Notes under the pieces: generated by a model
What the model was told of the DNA's origin: nothing
The model's database searches: none
The model's input: only the letters and a program-made list of their open reading frames with translations
Shown here: piece by piece, positions 8,274 through 14,338 of the stretch
How positions within the stretch are numbered: the stretch's first letter is position 1
How the letters are laid out: each line of letters starts with the position of its first letter
Made by a program: the position numbers and the translations under genes
Origin: JBLFWJ01 sp047611425
GTDB lineage: Bacteria > Bacteroidota > Bacteroidia > UBA10329
NCBI GenBank assembly: GCA_047611425.1
Contig: JBLFWJ010000064.1
Location: forward strand, 1 to 16,740
Direction of reading: 5' to 3'
DNA length: 16,740 bases

Positions 8274-8289
8274 GCGGTAAGTAAACCGC
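8274..8289. terminator. Possible bidirectional terminator hairpin between convergent genes
   Basis: GCGGT (8274-8278) and ACCGC (8285-8289) form a five-base stem with a six-base loop, between the lipoprotein stop at 8240 and the opposite-strand stop at 8289-8291. On the minus strand it is followed by CTCCTATTTTC. Its position between converging genes is right, but the stem is short. Confidence 0.35.
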
Positions 8290-9809
8290 TACCGTATTTG
8301 TCCGGTTGATTCCTTTAGCTGAATATGCATTGGAATGCCTTTCAAGTGGCTATTGGCCCACAAATTCATTTCCTCCATTCCAAGGGAATCCGCAACGTCA
8401 GGGTTCTCCATCAACACTTCAAGGTCGGTCTGAAAAATCGACAATCTTCCCTTGAAGGCCTCTTGATCCGAACTTAGTGGCATATCTTTTAAATACTTGA
8501 TCATCAAACGCTCAAATTCATGCAAACGATTTTTCTTTTGCAAGTAACGATAGGCTGATCTTGTGTAAGACTCTACGAGGCCCTCATGTCCAAGCTCAAA
8601 GTGAATGATAGGTAAAAGCAACATCGTAATAAACTTCTGGTGCTGCTTTATCTCACTGTTATCCTCAATCAGGGTATTGACCCAATCTTTAGCATCGCTA
8701 AAACGGTGCATGATGAAATACATCACCATTATGTTGAATTGAAAAGCGATCTTCCGAGCCTTGTTGATCTTTTCCTCATACTTTTCAAGACCACCTATAA
8801 TGGTAGGTACCAGTTGCTCAGCTTCTTCAAGCCTACCACTGTTTATATAATACAGGTGCTCCTGAAAATATACGTTCTGGAAAACTTCCCCCTCCTCATT
8901 GAATGACGGTGTTGGTAAGGACTTCATTTCTACCAATCCTTTCTCAAACCATTCGAACTGACCTGCAGAAAGTGAACGAGCCATCAAATTGGCCAAGCAT
9001 ATTTTATACTTAATTGCATCCTCTGCTTTAAAGTGATCGAATTGTTGAAAGCACTCGTACTCCTGCTTAGTATGTACAAAGCTTTTAAACCGGTCACCGA
9101 TAAGGTGGTTGTAATTACTGTTAGCTCTTTCAAACTGAACTTGAAGTGTAAACCATCCTTTAATCCGAGGCCGATAGAGTTCAGTTTCTGAAAGTAGCAT
9201 ATCGGCCCGATTGCGGTTAGAGACATCTTTCATATCAAGGCCAGAGCGCAGCATAGTGAATAGTTCTCGATTCTTACTCTGAAGTTCCAATTCCGTATCC
9301 TGAATAATGGCCAATTGTTTCTGTTCATTGATAAGTCTCAGCACAGGTTCGGTTAGGTTCTTCTTTTCAAACTCAATAACATATCCTGCCTGTATCTTCA
9401 GTACCTCCTTTAGCAGGTGAAACCGTTCGTACTCTTTTGCCAAGGCCTTGGCCTTATCAATCGTCTTCTTCCGTAACTCATTTAGCCCTTTAGCCCGATA
9501 AAATGCCTCATCCTGTAAGAGGTCGTTGATTTTATTGTCAACCGTGCGGTCTACGTGAAAAGCCCGCATGTTTTTCATGATCTGCTCATGCAGATAATTC
9601 TTCTCTGCTGATAGGTACTTGACAAACTTCTTAGAAGCGTGCTTCTTTTTCAGTTTATCCTCATCGTATTCACTTTGTGCATCAATGGCTTCAAAAAGTT
9701 GTAGGTAATTGCTGGTGGCATTTTCCCTTTTCGCATTGGTTTTGAAATAGCGTTTCTCACTTGGTGTAAGTGTTCGAATAAGCCGAAAAAGTTCGTCTGA
9801 AGCTTTCAT
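8289..9809 (-). CDS. Large alpha-helical TPR-like cytoplasmic protein, unknown function
   Basis: This 506-residue protein has no signal peptide or membrane segment and is rich in Lys, Glu, Leu and Phe. The N terminus, MKASDELFRLIRTLTPSEKRYF, followed by NYLQLFEAID and KKKHASKKFVKYLSAEKNYLHEQIMKNM in the first 90 residues, belongs to a helical family I know from Flavobacteriales and relatives, often in several paralogues and with no assigned function. The rest reads as repeated amphipathic helices like a TPR or similar solenoid: a long charged stretch at about 105-150, then helix pairs such as YYINSGRLEEAEQLV and YFIMHRFSDAKDWVNTLIED. No catalytic motif was seen. Such proteins usually act as protein-binding scaffolds, which is inference here. 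It faces both neighbours: convergent with the deiminase-like lipoprotein and divergent from the TPR gene at 10089. Confidence 0.75.
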   Translation of the reverse strand: MKASDELFRLIRTLTPSEKRYFKTNAKRENATSNYLQLFEAIDAQSEYDEDKLKKKHASKKFVKYLSAEKNYLHEQIMKNMRAFHVDRTVDNKINDLLQDEAFYRAKGLNELRKKTIDKAKALAKEYERFHLLKEVLKIQAGYVIEFEKKNLTEPVLRLINEQKQLAIIQDTELELQSKNRELFTMLRSGLDMKDVSNRNRADMLLSETELYRPRIKGWFTLQVQFERANSNYNHLIGDRFKSFVHTKQEYECFQQFDHFKAEDAIKYKICLANLMARSLSAGQFEWFEKGLVEMKSLPTPSFNEEGEVFQNVYFQEHLYYINSGRLEEAEQLVPTIIGGLEKYEEKINKARKIAFQFNIMVMYFIMHRFSDAKDWVNTLIEDNSEIKQHQKFITMLLLPIIHFELGHEGLVESYTRSAYRYLQKKNRLHEFERLMIKYLKDMPLSSDQEAFKGRLSIFQTDLEVLMENPDVADSLGMEEMNLWANSHLKGIPMHIQLKESTGQIR

Positions 9810-9826
9810 TGGATGATGTTGGGTAC

Positions 9827-9856
9827 CAAAATACTCTCAAAAAACGCGGGTCACAA
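9827..9856 (-). promoter_or_regulatory. Possible promoter for the helical protein gene
   Basis: Read on the minus strand, TTG (9854-9856) is followed after 20 bases by TATTTTG (9827-9833), which is TAnnTTTG lacking one of the two variable bases. The distance to the ATG at 9809 is 17 bases. The spacing matches the stronger promoter at 5854-5884. The imperfect -7 element keeps confidence low. Confidence 0.35.
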
Positions 9857-9939
9857 GTCCTAGCTACTATTGGTTAGGAATTCTGGCCGACTGAGACGTA
9901 AGTCACTGACTTTCAATAGTTATGGCCCAGCCTTCCATC

Positions 9940-9956
9940 TAGCCATTTTTAGCCAT
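9940..9956 (+). repeat. 17-base intergenic motif, copy 2 (AGCCAT-TTTT-AGCCAT)
   Basis: The bases TAGCCATTTTTAGCCAT form two perfect AGCCAT half-sites with a 10-base period and match copy 1 at 5812-5828 in 16 of 17 positions, same strand. The second half-site is also one arm of the TATGGC/GCCATA inverted pair. The copy lies 132 bases before the TPR gene start. Confidence 0.45.
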
Positions 9957-10088
9957 ACCCTTTGCCAGATCTCCTAGAATGGCGATAAAGTCGGTTAGGT
10001 TTCAGGAGGCCAAACCCGACACATTTGATCTCAGAATCAATTGCAAGCGATTACCCAAAACAAGTATTAACCCTAAAACCACAACATT

Positions 10089-10703
10089 ATGACACCACAA
10101 ACGAACATATCAAACCACGGGTCCTACCGATTAGATCCTAATCCAAAAATAGGGGACAATGATGGCGTCACGGACAAAGCATTAAACGCAGCGCTGTTCA
10201 TCCTTTGCTCAGTTCTTCTTGTTCTTTCCTTGGCTACAACGGCCTTGGCTCAAGACAACATCGATCCAGTTTTGAAGGAGATGACCACCTCCGCTCTAAT
10301 GGATATGAACTACAACAATTTTGAGGATGCCCTCGAGAAGTTTATCACCGTTCAAGGTCATGCGCCATCTGCCAGTATCGACCACCTTTTGGGTGTTTGC
10401 TACTTCAATCTTGGAAACAACGTGGCAGCCGAGATACACTTGGAAAATGCAATTCAAGACTTAGTTGAAGAGGAAGATGAGTGGAGCCCATTCTCCGAGA
10501 AAGCACCAATTCACGCCCTGAACTACCTCGGAAAAGTCCATTACGACCGAGCTGACTTTGGAAACGCAATCGAGTATTTCTCTCGATTCCTAGTCAGTCT
10601 TTATGTGATGGAGGATACTGACAAATGGTTGATTGAATGGACAGAAGAGATTATCACGCATTGCGAAGAGCTTCAGCTTCTAAGCGATTCAAGACCCTTC
10701 TAA
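10089..10703 (+). CDS. Small exported or membrane-anchored TPR protein
   Basis: This 204-residue protein has a polar N terminus of about 30 residues, then a hydrophobic segment (about 33-53) ending ATTALAQ, which looks like a signal-peptidase site after ALA. The ATG used is the only in-frame one before that segment, so the long polar leader is real unless a non-ATG start is used; a signal anchor is the alternative. The mature part has TPR-like helix pairs: NYNNFEDALEKFITVQGHAPS, HLLGVCYFNLGNNVAAEIHLENAI and YLGKVHYDRADFGNAIEYFSRFL, then a Trp/Glu-rich C-terminal helix. This suggests a periplasmic or membrane-attached protein-binding module. A LuxR-type regulator follows after 78 bases, separated by a strong hairpin. 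Confidence 0.7.
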   Translation: MTPQTNISNHGSYRLDPNPKIGDNDGVTDKALNAALFILCSVLLVLSLATTALAQDNIDPVLKEMTTSALMDMNYNNFEDALEKFITVQGHAPSASIDHLLGVCYFNLGNNVAAEIHLENAIQDLVEEEDEWSPFSEKAPIHALNYLGKVHYDRADFGNAIEYFSRFLVSLYVMEDTDKWLIEWTEEIITHCEELQLLSDSRPF

Positions 10704-10720
10704 TTCAAAACCCTAAGCCT

Positions 10721-10747
10721 CGCAGCGTGTGCATACCACACGCTGCG
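10721..10747 (+). terminator. Perfect 11-bp stem-loop (terminator or attenuator)
   Basis: CGCAGCGTGTG (10721-10731), loop CATAC, and CACACGCTGCG (10737-10747) form a perfect GC-rich 11-base-pair hairpin, followed by the weak T-rich tail ATTTCTTC. It begins 17 bases after the TPR stop and ends 34 bases before the LuxR start. It probably ends or reduces transcription after the TPR gene, so the regulator may be expressed by read-through or from its own promoter. A folded site protecting the upstream mRNA from decay is the alternative. Confidence 0.7.
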
Positions 10748-10781
10748 ATTTCTTCAATAAACCAACTAAATACCACCTACC

Positions 10782-11015
10782 ATGCAAAACGGAACTTCAA
10801 TTACCTTCTCAACAAAAACTGCCCAAATACTTACCCAACGCGAGCTAGAAATCTTAGTTCAAATTTCGTTTGGTTTTTCATCCAAAGAAATAGCCGTAAG
10901 AATGTACCTAAGCCCACACACGGTCAACAATCATCGTAAAAACATGCTACTCAGAAGCCAGTGTGGAAACGTTGCCGAACTGGTTAGAATTGCCATGTTG
11001 GAGCAACTATTATGA
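10782..11015 (+). CDS. Stand-alone LuxR-type helix-turn-helix protein
   Basis: This 77-residue protein is almost only a LuxR/GerE DNA-binding domain (about residues 15-75): LTQRELEILVQISFGFSSKEIAVRMYLSPHTVNNHRKNML, with the conserved E-I-L, G-x-S-x-KEIA and S-x-x-TV-x-x-H-R-x-N positions, then AELVRIAMLEQLL as the dimer helix. It has no receiver, PAS or TPR sensing domain, so either it works alone or another protein supplies the signal. The TPR protein just upstream is the obvious candidate, because Bacteroidota often carry TPR and LuxR-type HTH parts in one polypeptide. Target genes are unknown. scoB starts 65 bases downstream with its own likely promoter. Confidence 0.88.
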   Translation: MQNGTSITFSTKTAQILTQRELEILVQISFGFSSKEIAVRMYLSPHTVNNHRKNMLLRSQCGNVAELVRIAMLEQLL

Positions 11016-11027
11016 CAAGACAATACG

Positions 11028-11058
11028 TTGGCGCTTGACTAAGAAAATTGCACCTTTG
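11028..11058 (+). promoter_or_regulatory. Probable promoter of scoB
   Basis: TTG at 11028-11030 is followed after 20 bases by CACCTTTG at 11051-11058, which matches TAnnTTTG except for C in the first position. The distance to the scoB ATG at 11081 is 22 bases. Spacing and leader length are close to those of the promoter at 5854-5884. It would let scoB be expressed separately from the LuxR-type gene. Confidence 0.42.
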
Positions 11059-11080
11059 AAATTCTGATAAACCAAGAGAG

Positions 11081-11740
11081 ATGCCTTTAGATAAAACAGG
11101 AATTGCCCAAAGGATAGCCCAAGAATTAAAAAACGGGTACTACGTTAATCTTGGAATTGGAATTCCAACGTTGGTTGCGAACTACATTCCAGAAGGAATT
11201 GAAGTCGAATTTCAATCTGAAAACGGGATTCTAGGAATGGGTCCTTTTCCATTTGATGGAGAAGAAGATGCTGATTTGATCAACGCTGGAAAACAAACTA
11301 TCACAGCAAGACAGGGCGCCTCTTACTTCGATTCGGCTACAAGCTTTGCTATGATTAGAGGCCAACACGTTCAGCTTACCGTTCTTGGTGCTATGGAGGT
11401 TTCCGACAATGGAGATATTGCCAATTGGAAAATTCCTGGCAGAATGGTTAAAGGAATGGGCGGTGCCATGGATTTAGTGGCCTCTGCCGAAAACATTATT
11501 GTGGCAATGATGCACACCAATAAGAAAGGTGAATCCAAGCTTTTACCAAAGTGCAGTTTGCCCATTACCGGCTTGGCATGCGTGAAGAAAATCGTAACCA
11601 ACCTAGCTGTGCTTGATGTGACACCTGATGGGTTTAAACTGATTGAAACTGCACCGGGCGTGACGGTGGAAGACGTGAAAAACGCAACCGCAGGTAGATT
11701 GATCATTGAAGGAGATGTTCCCGAAATGAAGTTAAACTGA
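11081..11740 (+). CDS. scoB: Succinyl-CoA:3-ketoacid CoA-transferase, subunit B
   Basis: This 219-residue protein has the usual length for the beta subunit and carries the catalytic residue of the enzyme: Glu47 in the SENG motif of FQSENGILGMGP, which forms the acyl-glutamate/CoA thioester intermediate in this family. Other conserved parts are GYYVNLGIGIPTL near residue 19, MIRGQHVQLTVLGAMEVS, IANWKIPGRMVKGMGGAMDLV and GLACVKKIVTNLAVLDV. It should pair with the A subunit encoded at 3241-3939 to convert succinyl-CoA plus acetoacetate to acetoacetyl-CoA plus succinate. The two subunit genes are normally adjacent; here 7.1 kb separates them. Both appear intact. A weak CAAAG/CTTTG inverted pair lies 18 bases after the stop. 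Confidence 0.94.
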   Translation: MPLDKTGIAQRIAQELKNGYYVNLGIGIPTLVANYIPEGIEVEFQSENGILGMGPFPFDGEEDADLINAGKQTITARQGASYFDSATSFAMIRGQHVQLTVLGAMEVSDNGDIANWKIPGRMVKGMGGAMDLVASAENIIVAMMHTNKKGESKLLPKCSLPITGLACVKKIVTNLAVLDVTPDGFKLIETAPGVTVEDVKNATAGRLIIEGDVPEMKLN

Positions 11741-11821
11741 ATCCAAACAGGCAATACCAAAGGACTTTCTTTGAATCGATTATCTTCGCGCCAAGCGAAT
11801 TAGCAGCAAAGTGCTTCCCAA

Positions 11822-12541
11822 ATGATATCTAAGCTTTCGATAATTATTCCGGCCTACAATGAGGCTGCCACAATTCACCACATCCTAGACAAAGTCAAGG
11901 CTGTACAACTCATTAACGGTATCTCGAAAGAGATAATCTTGGTGAACGATTGCTCAACCGACACTACGGTGGATGCGATTGAAAAATACATTTCAGAACA
12001 CCCAGAAATGGACATGCGCCTGTTTCAACAACCAAAGAATATGGGTAAAGGAGCAGCTCTTCACAAAGGGTTTGAATTGGCCACTGGAGAATATTTGATA
12101 ATTCAGGATGCCGATCTTGAATATGATCCTGAGGAGTACAACATTCTTCTAAAGCCCGTAATTGATGGTTTTGCTGATGTGGTTTACGGATCAAGATTTC
12201 AAGGTGGAAACGCTCACCGAATTCTCTTTTTCTGGCACACTATCGGAAACAAGTTCCTTACAAACCTTTCCAACATGTTTACGAACCTAAACTTGACTGA
12301 CATGGAAACATGTTACAAGTTGGTAAGAACAGACATGATGCAAAGTCTGAAACTAGTCGAAAGGCGTTTCGGATTTGAACCTGAAGTAACAGCAAAACTT
12401 TCTCGAATTAAGGACGTGAGAATTTACGAAGTTGGAATTTCCTACTACGGCCGCACCTATGAAGAGGGTAAAAAAATCGGTTGGAGAGACGGGTTCCGAG
12501 CCATCTTCAGTATTCTGAAGTACAACCTGTTTTCAAAATAA
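11822..12541 (+). CDS. GT2 glycosyltransferase, polyprenyl-phosphate sugar synthase type
   Basis: This 239-residue protein contains only the GT-A catalytic domain and has no C-terminal membrane helices. It starts LSIIIPAYNEAATI, followed by EIILVNDCSTDTT, NMGKGAALHKGFELATGEYLIIQDADLEYDP with the DAD metal/nucleotide-sugar motif, and VYGSRF. This is the layout of DPM1-like dolichol- or undecaprenyl-phosphate mannosyl/glucosyl transferases, which load a sugar from a nucleotide donor onto a lipid carrier at the cytoplasmic face. The sugar cannot be told from sequence. The next gene, 12 bases downstream, is a multi-pass membrane protein that could use the lipid-linked product. A possible -7 element, TATCTTCG (11781-11788), lies upstream but lacks a TTG at proper spacing. 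Confidence 0.88.
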   Translation: MISKLSIIIPAYNEAATIHHILDKVKAVQLINGISKEIILVNDCSTDTTVDAIEKYISEHPEMDMRLFQQPKNMGKGAALHKGFELATGEYLIIQDADLEYDPEEYNILLKPVIDGFADVVYGSRFQGGNAHRILFFWHTIGNKFLTNLSNMFTNLNLTDMETCYKLVRTDMMQSLKLVERRFGFEPEVTAKLSRIKDVRIYEVGISYYGRTYEEGKKIGWRDGFRAIFSILKYNLFSK

Positions 12542-12553
12542 AATCAAACCGCC

Positions 12554-14338
12554 ATGCGACCTGAGCGGGCGATTCATATTCTAGTTCTTGGCTTAATTCT
12601 ATTTGCCTCACTTAAAGTGTGGGACAGTGATTCATCACGAAAAATTCTGATTGCCTCAGATGGCAAAGGCTATTACGCGTATCTCCCAGCCATCTTTATT
12701 TACAATGATCTTAGCTTCAATTTTATTGATGATTACGAAGCGAAATACTACCCTGGCCAACCTCCTGTTCAGTTCTATTTAGAAACAGAATCCGGGCGGG
12801 TAAACAAGTACTACTGTGGCGTAGCGTTGTTGATGCTACCATTTTTCCTTATTGCCCATTTGCTTTCCATTATTGGAGGATTAGATACTGGTGGATATTC
12901 TGCCATTTACCAGATTGCCATTGCTTTAGGAACGTTAACCTATCTTTATTTGGGGCTTTTAATTCTCTCTTCATTTATGAATAAATTAGGATTGAAAAGT
13001 TGGGCAATTACAGCTTCTCTCCTTTTGATTGCATTAGGCACAAACCTCTTTTATTACGCTACTATCGAAGTAAGCATGAGTCATGTTTACAGCTTTTTTG
13101 GCGTCTCTTTATTTATGCTGGCTACCCAATCTGCAGCAAAACAAAAACGCGTGACCATTGCAATGGCCATGAGTTTCGGACTTATTCTTCTCATTCGACC
13201 AACCAATGTATTGGCCATTATGCTTCTGCCATTTTTGGCTGGGTCATGGGGCAGTTTTTCAATTTGGATCCAAGCAGTATTCAAGCAGTTTGGCAAGGCA
13301 ATCATTCCAATTCTATTGGGAGTTTCGGTTATCGGAATTCAACTTTTGATCTACAAGATTCAAACAGGAAATTGGATTGTTTTCTCTTATGGTGGCGAAG
13401 GATTCGACTTTTCAGATCCAGAGGTATTTAATGTCCTTTTGAGCTTTAGAAAAGGCTGGTTCATCTATACTCCATTAGCCTTTGTAGCCATGTTCGGCAT
13501 GGTTCGGTTGTTCCGACAAAACATCGCAATGGGCACCAGTGTTTCGGCCTATTTAATCGCATCAACCTATCTCATTTCCTCCTGGTGGGATTGGAGCTAT
13601 GGCGGAAGTTTTGGGCACCGTGCATTTATCGACACGTATCCAATAATTGCAGTGCTTTTGGGTGTTTTACTGAGTGCTCAATCCACATGGCTTGTAATCG
13701 GGGTTTCAGCATTGTCATTTGGCGTTTTCATGCCTCTTAACTTGATCCAAACGTTTCAATATCGAACCGGTATTCTTCCGATGGATGGCACAACTGAATC
13801 TTGGTACAAGACCGTTTTCTTGAAGTCTGACATGTACTTAGTCGGGCAATTTGACAGGCTTAATGCTCCAAAGCAAGTGATTCTTGAAGCGCGTTGTTTT
13901 CAACACAATATGGAAGAAATCAAAGGCTGGGGGAACGAAACACAACTCACCAGAGAGATGGCTCATCACGGATCTGGAAGTGCTTACATGGGAGAAAATG
14001 AAACGTACGGGGTTACCTTCAATTCAACCCTCGAAAATTTAGCCGTTGACAGTGCAAACTCAATCACTTTTAAGGGATGGGTCAATTCTGAAGGAACAGG
14101 TACCAAAGCGTTAATTGTGCTAAATGTGGCAGACAGTGCAGGAAATAGCATTGCTTGGGAGGCGTACCCAATTGTGGTTCAGGTTAATCGATCTGACGAG
14201 TGGATCTTTGTAGAAAACACATGGTCGATTCCTTTGATTAGCGATGCTGGAACTGTCATTTCAACCTACCTCATGAAGGAAGGTGGGCCATCGCTTTACC
14301 ACGATGACATGGAAATCTGCCTCGGAATTACCGAATAA
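12554..14338 (+). CDS. Multi-pass GT-C-like membrane protein, putative glycosyltransferase
   Basis: This 594-residue protein has about eleven hydrophobic segments within the first 410 residues and a soluble C-terminal part from about residue 430. The first outer loop carries SDGKGYYAYLPAIFIYNDLSF (about 35-55) with Asp36 in the place of the catalytic acidic residue of GT-C enzymes. A later loop has SWWDWSYGGSFGHRAFIDTYP (about 341-361). These two motifs mark a Bacteroidota family of probable membrane glycosyltransferases whose acceptor is unknown. The C-terminal part (GVTFNSTLENL, ITFKGWVNSEG, WIFVENTWSIPL) looks like a beta-sandwich, perhaps carbohydrate-binding. It is coupled to the GT2 gene 12 bases upstream. 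Its stop codon abuts the lepA stop directly, leaving no room for a terminator. Confidence 0.68.
   Translation: MRPERAIHILVLGLILFASLKVWDSDSSRKILIASDGKGYYAYLPAIFIYNDLSFNFIDDYEAKYYPGQPPVQFYLETESGRVNKYYCGVALLMLPFFLIAHLLSIIGGLDTGGYSAIYQIAIALGTLTYLYLGLLILSSFMNKLGLKSWAITASLLLIALGTNLFYYATIEVSMSHVYSFFGVSLFMLATQSAAKQKRVTIAMAMSFGLILLIRPTNVLAIMLLPFLAGSWGSFSIWIQAVFKQFGKAIIPILLGVSVIGIQLLIYKIQTGNWIVFSYGGEGFDFSDPEVFNVLLSFRKGWFIYTPLAFVAMFGMVRLFRQNIAMGTSVSAYLIASTYLISSWWDWSYGGSFGHRAFIDTYPIIAVLLGVLLSAQSTWLVIGVSALSFGVFMPLNLIQTFQYRTGILPMDGTTESWYKTVFLKSDMYLVGQFDRLNAPKQVILEARCFQHNMEEIKGWGNETQLTREMAHHGSGSAYMGENETYGVTFNSTLENLAVDSANSITFKGWVNSEGTGTKALIVLNVADSAGNSIAWEAYPIVVQVNRSDEWIFVENTWSIPLISDAGTVISTYLMKEGGPSLYHDDMEICLGITE

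Larger units (their letters stand above)
9810..10088. other. Divergent intergenic region with inverted repeats
   Basis: These 279 bases lie between the starts of two divergent genes. Besides the promoter above, the region holds a perfect seven-base inverted pair, ACTATTG (9866-9872) with CAATAGT (9914-9920). A six-base inverted pair follows at once, TATGGC (9921-9926) with GCCATA (9952-9957). There is also GGTTT (9998-10002) with AAACC (10012-10016). These could fold as consecutive hairpins in an RNA read toward 10089, or serve as protein-binding sites. No good TAnnTTTG promoter for the + strand gene was found; TAGGTTTC at 9996-10003 is a near match without a TTG at the right distance. Confidence 0.45.

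Noticed and set aside
11758..11773. CAAAG-gacttt-CTTTG hairpin as a scoB terminator
   Set aside because: Five-pair AT-rich stem with a six-base loop and no T-run; it could arise by chance.
11781..11788. TATCTTCG as a promoter for the GT2 gene
   Set aside because: One mismatch to TAnnTTTG and no TTG near 20 bases upstream; too weak to list as a feature.
13000..13431. 143-codon open frame inside the GT-C gene
   Set aside because: It runs out of phase through membrane-helix coding sequence, and its product has no domain or credible start context.
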